Below, piece after piece: positions 53,637 to 62,687 of a DNA stretch of 64,000 bases; positions within the stretch are counted from its first letter, which is position 1, and each line of letters begins with the position of its first letter. Made by a program: the position numbers and the translations under genes. Source of the stretch: VRUE01 sp963796705 (lineage in GTDB: Bacteria > Actinomycetota > Thermoleophilia > Solirubrobacterales > 70-9); the NCBI GenBank assembly GCA_963796705.1, contig CAWCMK010000008.1, positions 1 through 64,000 on the forward strand, in the 5' to 3' direction. A model generated the notes under the pieces. It was not told where the DNA came from and made no database searches. It was given only the letters and a program-made list of their open reading frames with translations.

Positions 53637-54365
53637 GTGCTGGAGGGCCTCGGAGCGACACTTCGCAAGGCGAGAAACCGCCGTGGGGAACCGCTTGCCG
53701 ACGTGGAAGCCGCGATCAAGATCCGGGTCCGGCACCTGCGCGCGATCGAGGAGGAGGACTGGGAGGCGCTGCCGGCGGGCTCCTATGCACGGAGCTTCAT
53801 CCGCACCTATGCCAGCTACCTGGGGCTCGATGGCGAGCGTCTGGCCGATGAATTTGAACGGGCCCCCGAGCCGCAGCCCCTAAGGACGCCGCGGCGCCGC
53901 CGGCTGCCGCGCGCGGCGCTCAGCGCGATCCTCATCGTGGCGCTGCTCGGCGTCCTGCTGGCCGTCGGCCTGCTGAGCGGCGGTGGCGGTGGCGGTGGCC
54001 CGAGTAGCCTCGCGCCGCGGCCCGCCAGCCCCGGGCCGGGCGCCGGCCAGGCCGCGCGGCGGGCCTCAGGCGCGAGCGCTGAAGGGGTCCTGGTGAGCCT
54101 CACGACCAGGGCCGAAGTCTGGGTCTGCGTGCTCGACGGGAAGGGCCGGGCGCTGATCAAGGGCGAAGTCCTGCAGGGCGGCGTCGAAGAGGGGCCGTTT
54201 CACTCCGGTAGCTTCACGGTCGCGTTCGGCAATGGAGAAATCACGATGCTGGTCGACGGCAAGCAGGCCGAAATCCCCGAAAGCTCGAGCCCCCTGGGCT
54301 ACGCGATTGACTCGCGTGGGCACCTGAGGCCGCTGAGCGAAGCCGAAAGGCCCACCTGTCTGTGA
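53637..54365 (+). CDS. RodZ-like HTH membrane protein
   Basis: The protein has about 242 residues. The cytoplasmic HTH_25 domain is GATLRKARNRRGEPLADVEA, then IRVRHLRAIEEEDWEALPAG and YARSFIRTYASYLGLDGERL, the RodZ hallmark. A TM helix follows at ~95-115 (ALSAILIVALLGVLLAVGLL), then a Gly-rich linker. An extracytoplasmic DUF4115-like beta domain (LTTRAEVWVCVLDGKGRALI ... HSGSFTVAFGNGEITMLVDG) completes it. RodZ links MreB to the wall machinery in rods; mreB is not in the window. Placement between ftsK and cinA is common in actinobacteria. Start GTG 53637; the stop overlaps cinA. Confidence 0.86.
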   Translation: MLEGLGATLRKARNRRGEPLADVEAAIKIRVRHLRAIEEEDWEALPAGSYARSFIRTYASYLGLDGERLADEFERAPEPQPLRTPRRRRLPRAALSAILIVALLGVLLAVGLLSGGGGGGGPSSLAPRPASPGPGAGQAARRASGASAEGVLVSLTTRAEVWVCVLDGKGRALIKGEVLQGGVEEGPFHSGSFTVAFGNGEITMLVDGKQAEIPESSSPLGYAIDSRGHLRPLSEAERPTCL

Positions 54366-55651
54366 GCCCCGGGGGGCCCGTGAGGGCGGGGATCATCGTC
54401 ACCGGGACCGAGGTGATCACCGGCCGGATCGCGGATCGAAACGGGCCCTGGATCTCCGAACGCCTGGCCGAGCTGGGCGTCGAGGTCGCCCACATCCTGA
54501 TCGTCGCCGATCGCCCCGCCGACCTCGAAGCCGCGCTCGGCTTTCTTGCCGAGCAGGGCATGGACCTGGTGATCACCTCGGGCGGCCTGGGCCCGACCGC
54601 CGACGATCTCACGGCCGAGATCGTCGCGCGCTTCAGCGGTCGCGAGCTGGTCCTCGATGAGGCGGTCGAGGCGAAGATCGCGGCGATCCTGCGCGGCTTC
54701 GCGAGGCGCTTCAAATTCGACGAGGAGGCGGTCCGCGAGGCCAACCGAAAGCAGGCGATGGTGCCCCGAGGCGCCAGCGCCTTGGACCCGGTCGGCACCG
54801 CCCCGGGGCTCGTCGTCCCCGCCGGAGAACGGGTGATCGTCGTCCTCCCGGGGCCGCCGCGCGAGCTGCAGCCGATGTGGCCTGCGGCGCTTGCGGTCGC
54901 CGAGGTGCGCGCCGTCCTTGCGCGAGCGACGGCGTTGCACGGCTACACGCTGCGGATGTTCGGCATCCCCGAGTCAGAGATCGCCAAGAGCCTGCGCGAG
55001 ATCGAGGCCGAGGGCGTCGCCCTGGGGGAGGTCGAGATCACGACCTGCCTGCGGCGCGGCGAGATCGAGATCGACGTTCGCTACCGCGAGGGGGCGGCGG
55101 CGATCGCCGAGGCGGTGCGGGCCGGGCTCGCCGAGCGCCACCCCGCCCAGCTCTTCAGCCGCGACGGGGAGACGGTCGACTCGCAGGTCGCGAGGCTCCT
55201 GGCCGGGCACCGCCTGGGGCTCGCCGAGTCCTGCAGCGGCGGTCTCCTGGCGGCGCGGATCACCGCCCGCCCCGGCGCCTCCCACTACACCGCGGGGGGC
55301 CTCGTCGCCTACTCAAACGAGGCCAAGATCGAGCTGCTCGGCGTCGATCCGGGACTGATCGAGCGCCACGGGGCCGTCTCACCCGAGGTCGCCGAGGCGA
55401 TGGCGCTGGGGGCGCTTCGGCGCTTCGGCGCCGACGTCGCGGTCTCGATCACGGGAATCGCCGGGCCCGAGGGCGGCAGCGAGGAGAAGCCGGTCGGCTA
55501 CGTCTGTTTCAACGCCCGGCTCGCCGACGGCACGGCGATCGCCCGCGAGCCGGTGATCCCCGGCGCTCGCGAGGACATCCGCGAACGCTCGGCGCTGGTC
55601 GGCATGCACCTCCTGCGGATCCTGCTCGGCGGCGAGACGCCTCCCCTCTGA
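54362..55651 (+). CDS. cinA: CinA-family nicotinamide-nucleotide amidohydrolase / ADP-ribose-binding protein
   Basis: The protein has 429 residues, two domains. The N-terminal MoCF-like (COG1058) domain has GIIVTGTEVITGRIADRNGP, LVITSGGLGPTADDLTAEIV and VIVVLPGPPRELQPMW. The C-terminal PncC deamidase has GLAESCSGGLLAARITARPG (catalytic Ser), YSNEAKIELLGV and ITGIAGPEGGSEEKPVGYVC. It salvages NAD by deamidating NMN. GTG 54362 overlaps the rodZ-like stop. In many genomes cinA is followed directly by thpR-recA; here a 4.4-kb gene intervenes. Confidence 0.95.
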   Translation: MSPGGPVRAGIIVTGTEVITGRIADRNGPWISERLAELGVEVAHILIVADRPADLEAALGFLAEQGMDLVITSGGLGPTADDLTAEIVARFSGRELVLDEAVEAKIAAILRGFARRFKFDEEAVREANRKQAMVPRGASALDPVGTAPGLVVPAGERVIVVLPGPPRELQPMWPAALAVAEVRAVLARATALHGYTLRMFGIPESEIAKSLREIEAEGVALGEVEITTCLRRGEIEIDVRYREGAAAIAEAVRAGLAERHPAQLFSRDGETVDSQVARLLAGHRLGLAESCSGGLLAARITARPGASHYTAGGLVAYSNEAKIELLGVDPGLIERHGAVSPEVAEAMALGALRRFGADVAVSITGIAGPEGGSEEKPVGYVCFNARLADGTAIAREPVIPGAREDIRERSALVGMHLLRILLGGETPPL

Positions 55652-55723
55652 TCGGGACCGAGCGAGGCTCGCCCCACGGCTGCTGAGGATCAGAAGCAGA
55701 GCGGGGTTCCTCTGAGCGTCGAT

Positions 55724-55729
55724 TAGGAT
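55724..55729 (+). promoter_or_regulatory. Putative -10 box TAGGAT of the FG-GAP gene
   Basis: TAGGAT ends 6 bases before the GTG at 55736, another leaderless-type spacing. Confidence 0.4.
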
Positions 55730-55735
55730 CAGCGA

Positions 55736-58700
55736 GTGACCAGCGTCCGGTCGTGGCCCTCGCTCTCGACAACTCGGAGCACCGTGGCGCTGCTGGGCGC
55801 GGCGATCGTGCTCCTGGTGACGGCGGCAGTGTTGGTGGTGCCGGCGAGGCTTCCCGCGCAGCGACTCGAGGCTCGCGCGCCGGCGAGACCCGATCACCTC
55901 CGGGGGATCCCGGCCGGGCTCGCAGAGGCGATCCATGCGAGGCTCGGACCCGGGCCGATCGGTCTGGGCGCCGCGCCGCTTGTCTCGGGGTTTGAGCCGG
56001 CCGGCGGCGGGTGGCGGGCGAAGGCCGCCGCCCAGTCACTGCAGGCCCGGATCACCCCGCGGGGGGCGGTGATCTCCCACGTCGCGGGTTCCGCGGGCGT
56101 CGCGCTGCGCCCGGTGGCGCTCTCTGCGGGCCCCCGGCGCGCCGCGCTCTCGGCGCGACCGGCCTCCCCCACGAGTGGGCGGTTGGTCCAGCGGCTCGGG
56201 GCCGTCACGAGCTCCTACGCGGTGACGGCGGCCGGTCTCGAGCAGAGCTTCACGATCGCGCGGCCGCCCTCACGGGCCTCGCAGCTGGCGCTGCAATTCA
56301 GCTCGCCGGTTCGCTGGCGGAGCCTCAGGGCGGGCTCTGCGATCACACCCAGCGGGGCCCACGGCGGCGAGCTCGCATACGCGGGCCTGCGTGCCTCCGA
56401 CGCCCGCGGGCGTCGGCTGCGCTCGCGCTTTCAGATCTCTGCCGGCGGCCCGCAGATCGTCGTCGACACCAGGGGCGCCGTCTACCCGGTGAGGATCGAC
56501 CCGACCTGGACGACTACCCCGATCCCCACCGCGACGCTGACCAACAGCCCCACCGACCAGCAGGGCGTCGCGGTCGCGCTTTCCCAGGACGGGACGACCG
56601 CGCTCGTCGGATCCGAACGCGCCGCCTACATCTTCCACGCCTCCGCGGAGGGCTCCTGGAGCTCGAGTTCTTCCCCGAGCGCGAAGCTCAGCGACCCCTC
56701 GATGGCGAGCGTCAGCGGCTATCCCCTGACCGGATCCTTCGTCTCACTCTCCTCCGACGGGACGACGGCACTGATCGGCGCCGACGGGGTCAACGGCTAC
56801 CGGGGCGCCGCCTACATCTTCCACACCTCCTCGGAGGGTTCCTGGAGCTCGAGCTCGATACCGACCGCGACGCTCACCGACGGCTCAGGAGCGAGGGATT
56901 TCTTCGGCCTCTCGGCGACGCTTTCCGCCGACGGGACAACGGCGCTGATCGGCACCCCATACCAGCAGGGCAACCTCGGCGCCGGTGCCGCCTACGTCTT
57001 CCACGCCTCTTCGGAGGGCTCCTGGAGCTCGAGCTCTTCTCCGACAGCGACCCTGACCAACAGCGCCGGCGCCTCGCACGACTGGCTCGGCTACTCCGTG
57101 GCGCTCTCCTCAGACGGGACGACCGCGCTGGCCGGCGCCCCGGGTCTCAACAGCGGCCAGGGGGCCGCCTACATCTTCCACGCCTCCTCGGAGGGCTCCT
57201 GGAGCACGAGCTCGACGCCGACCGCGACCCTGAGCAACGGCTCCGGCGCCTCGGAAGACAGCCTCGGCGTCGCGGTGGCGCTCTCCTCAGACGGAACGAC
57301 CGCGCTGCTCGGGGCGCCCGTTGTCAGCGGCCGCAAAGGCGCCGCCTACATCTTCCACGCCTCGGCCGAGGGCTCCTGGAGCACGAGCTCGACGCCGAGC
57401 GCGACCCTGAGCAACGGCTCCGGCGCCTCGGAAGACAGCCTCGGCGTCGCGGTGGCGCTCTCCTCAGACGGAACGACGGCACTGCTCGGGGCCCCCGGCG
57501 TGAACGGCGGCCGGGGCGCCGCCTACGTCTTCCACACCTCCGCGGAGGGCTCCTGGAGCTCGAGCTCGGCGCCGAGCGCGACGGTAAGCAACGGCTCAGC
57601 CCACTCAGGTGATGCCCTCGGCGTCGCGGTCTCGCTCTCCTCAGACGGGACAACGGCGCTGCTCGGCACCCCGGGCGTCAGCGGCTTTGAGGGCGCCGCC
57701 AACGTCTTCCACGCCTCCGCGGAGGCCTCCTGGAGTTCGAGCTCCGCTCCGAGCGCGACGCTCAGCGGCCCCTCGGGCCCCACCTATCAGGCTTTCGGGA
57801 CTGCGGTGGCGCTATCGGGCGACGGGACGACGGCGCTGGTCAGCGAGGGGGGCGTCGCCTACATCTTCCACGCCTCCTCGGAGGGCTCCTGGAGCTCGAG
57901 CTCCGCGCCCGCCGCGACGCTCAGCGACCCCTCGATGGCGAGCGACAGCGGAAATCCCCTCAGCGGATCCTTCGTGGCGCTCTCCACCGACGGGACGACG
58001 GCGCTGATCGGCGCCGCGGGCGCCGCCGGCAAGGGCGTCGCCTACATCTTCCACGCCTCCTCGGAGGCCTCCTGGGCTTCGAGCTCCGCGCCCGCCGCGA
58101 CGCTCAGCAACGGCTCCGGCGCTGCGGGTGAAGAATTAGGCTACGCGGTGGCGCTCTCCTCAGACGGGACGACGGCGCTGCTCGGCGCCCCGGGCGCCGC
58201 CGGCAAGGGCGCCGCCTACGTCTTCCACGCCTCCTCGGAGGGCTCCTGGGCTTCGAGCTCCGCTCCGAGCGCGACGCTAAGCAACGGCTCCGGCGCCTCG
58301 GGCGACAAATTGGGCTACGCGGTGGCGCTCTCCTCGGACGGGACGACGGCGCTGCTCGGCGCCCCCTTCGTGGACAGCGAGAAGGGCGCCGCCTACATCT
58401 TCCACACCTCCACGGAGGGCTCCTGGGCCTCGAGCACGACGCCAACTGCAACCCTGAGCAACGGTTCGGGCGGATCGGGCGACGCCCTGGGCGTCGCGGT
58501 GGCGCTCTCCTCAGACGGGACGACGGCGCTGCTCAGTGCCCCGAACGTCAACGGAAACGACGGCGCCGCCTACGTCTTCCACGCCGCGGGCGAGGGTTCC
58601 TGGAGCTCGAGCTCGGTGCCCGCCGCGACGCTCACCAACAGCGCGGTGAGCAGCAGGGTCGGCAGCTCGGTGGCGCTCTCCGCGGATGGAACCACGGCGA

Positions 58701-60154
58701 TGCTCGGTGACATCAGCGCCGGGGGCCCCTGGGTGTTCAACATCTACGTGGACAGCTGGGGCGCGGTGTATGTGTTTCAGGCCTCCTCAGAGAGCTCCTG
58801 GGCCTCCAGCTCAACTCCGAGCGCGACGCTCAGCAACGACTCCGGCTCGCCCCTGGATGGGCTGGGCAACTCGCTTGCGCTCTCCTCCGATGGGATGACC
58901 GCGCTGGTCGGCGACCAGGGCTTTGACCTCGGCGGGGCGGCGATGGTCTTCTCCCTCGCGACAGGCGGCTCTCCGGCGAGCCCCTACCTCTCGCTGAGCG
59001 TCCCCTCGGCGGCAGCCACCGGCGGCCCGATCGCGCCGCCCTCTGTCACCGGGGCCCTCTCGAGCGGCTCGGCGCCGGGCGGCTCGATCAGCTTCAAGGT
59101 CTTCGGCCCACAGGCCGTGGCCCCCTCCTCGTGTGCCTCCGGCGGCACCCCGGTGGGAAGCAGCGTCCCCGTCTCGGGCAACGACACCTACAACCCCTCG
59201 AGCGACTTCACCCCGCCGAGCGCCGGCGATTACTGGTGGTATGCGACCTACAGCGGCGACTCGGCCAACAACCCGGCCGCCTCGCTCTGCGGGCCCTCGA
59301 TGCCCGAGACGGTGGTCACCGCCTCGGGCCTCGCGAATCCCTCCCTGTCGCTCAGTGCCCCCTCCGCGGGGAGCGCGGGAGAACCAATCTCAGCGGCCTC
59401 TGTCTCGGGGACCCTCGCGGGCGGCTCGGCGCCGAGCGGCTCGGTCAGCTTCAAGGTCTTCGGGCCCCAGGCGAGCGCCCCTTCGATTTGCACCGCGGGC
59501 GGTTCGGCGGTGGGGAGCGGTGTGAGCGTCTCGGGCAACGGCACCTACAACCCCTCGAGTGAGTTCACCCCCTCGGGCGCCGGCGATTACTGGTGGTATG
59601 CGACCTACGGCGGCGACTCGGCCAACAACCCCGCCGCCTCGCCCTGCGGGCCCTCGATGGCCGAGACGGTTATCACCGGGTCCTCCGGATCCGGCGGGGG
59701 CGGTGGTGGTGGTGGCTCGCCGGCGCCCCAGACGCCGAGCAGCGCACCCTCGTGCACGATCGCCGCAAAGGGCGGCAAGGTCATGTTGGCACCCAGCAAG
59801 AAGAAGGGTGCCAAGCAGCGCCGCAAACCGAAGGGCAAGCCCGGCACGCTGCAGTTCCTCCTCAGCTGTGATCAGGCTGCCGAGGTGACGCTGAGCGGCA
59901 AGCTGACCGCGGTCCTCAAGAAAAAGCACGCCAAGAAGCACGGCAAGACGAAGGTGTTCAAGGTCGCCGCGGTTCGCGCCAGCCTCACGGCCGACAATGC
60001 CCAGACGCTGACGGTGAAGCTCCCCAAGGCGGCGCTGGCCGCGCTGGCTCGCCGTTCCCGCGAGGCGGCGCTGTTCACCCTGACCGCCAGCAACGCCAAC
60101 GGCACCGGCGAGGCGACGGCGAGGATTCCCCGCCTGAAGGCCCTCAGAATCTAG
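55736..60154 (+). CDS. Giant secreted FG-GAP/beta-propeller repeat protein with Ig-like modules
   Basis: The protein has 1,472 residues. An N-terminal hydrophobic segment (VALLGAAIVLLVTAAVLVVP, ~20-40) is a signal or anchor. After a ~230-residue lead-in come about 14 repeats of ~58-65 residues built on VALSSDGTTALLGAPG, GAAYVFHASSEGSWSSSSAP and ATLSNGSGASGD, resembling the FG-GAP/integrin alpha propeller repeat. Two ~115-residue Ig-like modules follow (SGSAPGGSISFKVFGPQA; SAGDYWWYATYSGDSANNPA), then a Gly run and a strongly basic C-terminal domain (KKKGAKQRRKPKGKPG, KKKHAKKHGKTKV). It is likely a surface or matrix protein. Inserted between cinA and thpR-recA. Start GTG 55736. Confidence 0.82.
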   Translation: MTSVRSWPSLSTTRSTVALLGAAIVLLVTAAVLVVPARLPAQRLEARAPARPDHLRGIPAGLAEAIHARLGPGPIGLGAAPLVSGFEPAGGGWRAKAAAQSLQARITPRGAVISHVAGSAGVALRPVALSAGPRRAALSARPASPTSGRLVQRLGAVTSSYAVTAAGLEQSFTIARPPSRASQLALQFSSPVRWRSLRAGSAITPSGAHGGELAYAGLRASDARGRRLRSRFQISAGGPQIVVDTRGAVYPVRIDPTWTTTPIPTATLTNSPTDQQGVAVALSQDGTTALVGSERAAYIFHASAEGSWSSSSSPSAKLSDPSMASVSGYPLTGSFVSLSSDGTTALIGADGVNGYRGAAYIFHTSSEGSWSSSSIPTATLTDGSGARDFFGLSATLSADGTTALIGTPYQQGNLGAGAAYVFHASSEGSWSSSSSPTATLTNSAGASHDWLGYSVALSSDGTTALAGAPGLNSGQGAAYIFHASSEGSWSTSSTPTATLSNGSGASEDSLGVAVALSSDGTTALLGAPVVSGRKGAAYIFHASAEGSWSTSSTPSATLSNGSGASEDSLGVAVALSSDGTTALLGAPGVNGGRGAAYVFHTSAEGSWSSSSAPSATVSNGSAHSGDALGVAVSLSSDGTTALLGTPGVSGFEGAANVFHASAEASWSSSSAPSATLSGPSGPTYQAFGTAVALSGDGTTALVSEGGVAYIFHASSEGSWSSSSAPAATLSDPSMASDSGNPLSGSFVALSTDGTTALIGAAGAAGKGVAYIFHASSEASWASSSAPAATLSNGSGAAGEELGYAVALSSDGTTALLGAPGAAGKGAAYVFHASSEGSWASSSAPSATLSNGSGASGDKLGYAVALSSDGTTALLGAPFVDSEKGAAYIFHTSTEGSWASSTTPTATLSNGSGGSGDALGVAVALSSDGTTALLSAPNVNGNDGAAYVFHAAGEGSWSSSSVPAATLTNSAVSSRVGSSVALSADGTTAMLGDISAGGPWVFNIYVDSWGAVYVFQASSESSWASSSTPSATLSNDSGSPLDGLGNSLALSSDGMTALVGDQGFDLGGAAMVFSLATGGSPASPYLSLSVPSAAATGGPIAPPSVTGALSSGSAPGGSISFKVFGPQAVAPSSCASGGTPVGSSVPVSGNDTYNPSSDFTPPSAGDYWWYATYSGDSANNPAASLCGPSMPETVVTASGLANPSLSLSAPSAGSAGEPISAASVSGTLAGGSAPSGSVSFKVFGPQASAPSICTAGGSAVGSGVSVSGNGTYNPSSEFTPSGAGDYWWYATYGGDSANNPAASPCGPSMAETVITGSSGSGGGGGGGGSPAPQTPSSAPSCTIAAKGGKVMLAPSKKKGAKQRRKPKGKPGTLQFLLSCDQAAEVTLSGKLTAVLKKKHAKKHGKTKVFKVAAVRASLTADNAQTLTVKLPKAALAALARRSREAALFTLTASNANGTGEATARIPRLKALRI
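56530..58960 (+). repeat. About 14 tandem FG-GAP coding repeats, ~165-195 bp each
   Basis: The marker GACGGGACGACGGCGCTG or a close variant recurs with this period from ~56590 to ~58900. The copies around 57220-57530 are nearly identical at DNA level, including silent positions, which points to recent duplication or gene conversion. Confidence 0.85.
58978..59680 (+). repeat. Two tandem Ig-like coding repeats (~350 bp each)
   Basis: The two units (about 58978-59330 and 59335-59680) share long stretches such as GGCGATTACTGGTGGTATGC and AGCTTCAAGGTCTTCGG. Each encodes one Ig-like module with paired cysteines (C near the middle and CGPSM at the end). Confidence 0.8.
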
Positions 60155-60256
60155 GCGCTCGGCTGCTTCGCAGAGCCCTCGGGTTGGAGGTCGGTAGGCT
60201 CTCCCTGCGCAGTCGCGTTGTCGCCTGCCGGCTCGCCCCTCTGCGCGTACATCGAG

Positions 60257-60847
60257 ATGGCGAAGGAGCGCTTGAAGAGCCCCCGGGTGAGGCTGTTCGT
60301 GGCCCTGGAGCTGCCGGCGCGGATGCGGGCGGGGATCGAGAGGTGGGGCCGCGGCGCGCTCGCCGATCCGGCCCTGCGCCCGATTGCGGCGCCCTCGCTG
60401 CACCTGACCCTCGCCTTCCTCGGCGACCGGCCCGAGAAGGAGATCACCTCGATCGCCGAGATCCTCACCGGGCTCGGGGACTGCCCGGCGCCCGAGATCG
60501 AGCTGCGCGACCCGGTCGCCCGCCCGGAGCGCGGCAGGGCGCGCCTCTTTGCCCTCCCGGTCCTTTCGCCCGGCGCCATCGCGCTGCAGGCACGCCTCGA
60601 GGAGGCGCTCGTCGCGGGGCGCTTCTATGAGCCCGAGAAGCGCCCCTTCTGGCCCCACCTGACGGTCGCCCGGGTGCGCCCTGAGGGCCGCGGGAAGAGA
60701 CGCCCGCGGGCGGTCGAGCGCCCGCCGGGCCCGCTGGCGCAGGAGCTGTTGCGGCCCGCGAGTTGCCGCCGGGTCGCGCTCTACCGTTCTCAACTCAAGC
60801 CCCAGGGCGCGGAATACATCCCCCTGGCCCAAGTCGAGTTGCCCTGA
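60257..60847 (+). CDS. thpR: RNA 2',3'-cyclic phosphodiesterase
   Basis: The protein has about 196 residues in the 2H phosphoesterase superfamily. Two HxTx motifs: SLHLTLAFLGDRPEKE and PHLTVARVRPEGRGK. RLFVALELPARMRAGIERW is the typical opening. It opens 2',3'-cyclic phosphates on RNA. The ATG at 60257 is preferred; a TTG 13 codons earlier is possible, and a TAGGCT box lies at 60195-60200. Its stop is directly followed by the first possible recA start. Confidence 0.88.
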   Translation: MAKERLKSPRVRLFVALELPARMRAGIERWGRGALADPALRPIAAPSLHLTLAFLGDRPEKEITSIAEILTGLGDCPAPEIELRDPVARPERGRARLFALPVLSPGAIALQARLEEALVAGRFYEPEKRPFWPHLTVARVRPEGRGKRRPRAVERPPGPLAQELLRPASCRRVALYRSQLKPQGAEYIPLAQVELP

Positions 60848-61975
60848 GTGGGCGGCAGTGAGGTGATGAAAGAGATGGCGAATCAGAAAGCGACTTTGAA
60901 AGATGCCTCGGCGAAGGACGCCAAGGCAAAGGACGCCGCCCTTGAGGCCGCGGTGACCCAGATCGAGCGGGACTTCGGCCAGGGCGCGCTGATGCGCCTC
61001 GGGGCCAAGGACACGGTCAAGGTGGCGGCGATCCCGACCGGCTCCCTCGCCCTCGATCTGGCGCTGGGAATCGGCGGCGTGCCGCGCGGGCGCATCGTCG
61101 AGGTCTTCGGCCCCGAGTCCTCGGGCAAGACGACCCTGATCTACCACATCATCGCCGAGGCCCAGGCGCGTGGCGGCGTCTGTGCCTTCATCGACACCGA
61201 GCACTCGATCGACCCCAGCTACGCCGGGGCGATCGGCGTCGATACCGATGAGCTGCTCGTCTCCCAGCCCGACTACGGCGAGCAGGCCCTGCAGATCGCC
61301 GATCGGCTGATCGCCTCGGCGGCGCTCGATGTGGTCGCGATCGACTCGGTCGCGGCGCTGACCCCCAAGGCGGAGCTCGACGGCCAGATCGGCGACACCA
61401 CGGTCGGTCTGCAGGCGCGGCTGATGTCGCAGGCGATGCGCAAACTGACCGGCAATATCAACCGCACCAACACCGTCTGCCTGTTCACCAACCAGATCCG
61501 CGAAAAAGTCGGTGTCCAGTTCGGCTCACCCGAGACCCAGCCGGGGGGGCGGGCGCTGAAGTTCTACGCATCACAGCGACTCGACATCCGCCGCATCGAG
61601 ACCCTCAAAGACGGGACCGAGGCGGTCGGCAACCGCGTCCGGGTCAAGGTCGTGAAGAACAAAGTCGCAGCACCCTTCCGGCAGGCCGAGTTCGACATCG
61701 AGTACGGCACCGGGATCTCGCGCGAGGGGGGCCTGCTGGACTTCGGAATGGAGCAGGACCTGGTTCAGAAATCGGGCTCCTTCTTCTCCTACGGGGAGAC
61801 GCGGCTCGGCCAGGGGCGCAACAACGCGAAACAGTTCCTCGCCGATGAACCCGAGCTCGCGGCCGAGATCGAGTCGAAGATCCGCGCGGCGCTCGGGATC
61901 GGTGCCGAGGCCCCGGCGGAGCCGGCGCCCACCGAGCCGGCCGTGGCCGTGGCCGAGGAGGCCAAAGCGGCCTAA
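60848..61975 (+). CDS. recA: Recombinase A
   Basis: The protein has up to 375 residues. Walker A is EVFGPESSGKTTLIYHIIAE, Walker B region DVVAIDSVAALTPKAELDGQ, with loop L2 around TVCLFTNQIREKVGVQFG. The core is otherwise standard; the N terminus carries an Ala/Lys-rich extra helix (KATLKDASAKDAKAKDAA) and the C terminus an Ala/Pro/Glu-rich tail. The start could be GTG 60848 or ATG 60866, which follows GTGAGGTG. No LexA-type SOS box is evident in the coding sequence just upstream. No recX follows. Confidence 0.97.
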   Translation: MGGSEVMKEMANQKATLKDASAKDAKAKDAALEAAVTQIERDFGQGALMRLGAKDTVKVAAIPTGSLALDLALGIGGVPRGRIVEVFGPESSGKTTLIYHIIAEAQARGGVCAFIDTEHSIDPSYAGAIGVDTDELLVSQPDYGEQALQIADRLIASAALDVVAIDSVAALTPKAELDGQIGDTTVGLQARLMSQAMRKLTGNINRTNTVCLFTNQIREKVGVQFGSPETQPGGRALKFYASQRLDIRRIETLKDGTEAVGNRVRVKVVKNKVAAPFRQAEFDIEYGTGISREGGLLDFGMEQDLVQKSGSFFSYGETRLGQGRNNAKQFLADEPELAAEIESKIRAALGIGAEAPAEPAPTEPAVAVAEEAKAA

Positions 61976-62017
61976 CCGAGGGGGCGGGGCGGCGCTCGGG
62001 GCGGCGCCCGCAATGGA

Positions 62018-62023
62018 TAGGAT
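62018..62023 (+). promoter_or_regulatory. Putative -10 box TAGGAT of the cupredoxin gene
   Basis: TAGGAT ends 12 bases before the ATG at 62036. No good -35 is visible in the GC-rich stretch upstream. Confidence 0.38.
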
Positions 62024-62035
62024 TCCGCCGCTTCC

Positions 62036-62617
62036 ATGAGCGACGCGACAGTCTTCTACATTCTCGGCGGCCTGCTCGCCGCAATGGCGGTGCTGACCAG
62101 CTTCATCGGCCTGCGCTTCCCGTCCTTCCCGGGACGCTTCGCGCCGCTGATCTTCCTCTGCTTCCTGGCCCTGACGGGGACGGCGATCACCTTCGCGATC
62201 CGCAACGGCAAGGACGAGGAACGGGCCCGCGCCGCGGAGACGAAGCCGGCCGGCGAAGCGATCGAAGAAAAAGAGTCAGAAAAGCCGGGCTCGGCCAGCG
62301 GCACAGAAGGCGCCGAAGCCGCCAAGGGACCCGGCGGAACCGTGCAGCTCGCCGCCTCGCCGACGGCGCTCGCCTACCAGCAGAAGACCCTGGTCAGTAA
62401 ACCGGGCAAGGTGACGGTCGACTTCAGCAACCCGGCGGCGCTCGAACACGACGTCGCGATCGAAAATTCCAAGGGTGAACAGATCGCCGTCTCGCCGCTG
62501 ATCGCCAAAGGCAAGACCTCGGTCAGCGCCAACCTGCCGCCCGGCACCTACAAATTCTTCTGCACCGTGCCCGGTCATCGTGAAGCCGGCATGGAAGGAA
62601 CCCTGACGGTCAAGTAG
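62036..62617 (+). CDS. Membrane-anchored cupredoxin (plastocyanin-like)
   Basis: The protein has 193 residues. Two N-terminal membrane helices (FYILGGLLAAMAVLTSFIGL and FAPLIFLCFLALTGTAITFA) precede a charged Ala/Glu/Lys linker. The C-terminal cupredoxin (~100-193) has type 1 copper ligands His in ALEHDVAIEN and Cys, His, Met in FFCTVPGHREAGMEGTL. It resembles small blue copper proteins linked to cytochrome oxidase. Its redox partner is not in the window. Confidence 0.85.
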   Translation: MSDATVFYILGGLLAAMAVLTSFIGLRFPSFPGRFAPLIFLCFLALTGTAITFAIRNGKDEERARAAETKPAGEAIEEKESEKPGSASGTEGAEAAKGPGGTVQLAASPTALAYQQKTLVSKPGKVTVDFSNPAALEHDVAIENSKGEQIAVSPLIAKGKTSVSANLPPGTYKFFCTVPGHREAGMEGTLTVK

Positions 62618-62687
62618 GCGATCGGGCCGGCCTTGGCGCGCGGCGCGCCGAGCTGCCCGCCAAGCGGGGCGAGGGTACCCTGGGGGA

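Noticed and set aside
59390..61204. A 604-codon minus-strand frame across the FG-GAP tail, thpR and recA
   Set aside because: It spans three genes with confirmed families on the plus strand; composition is that of an antisense shadow.
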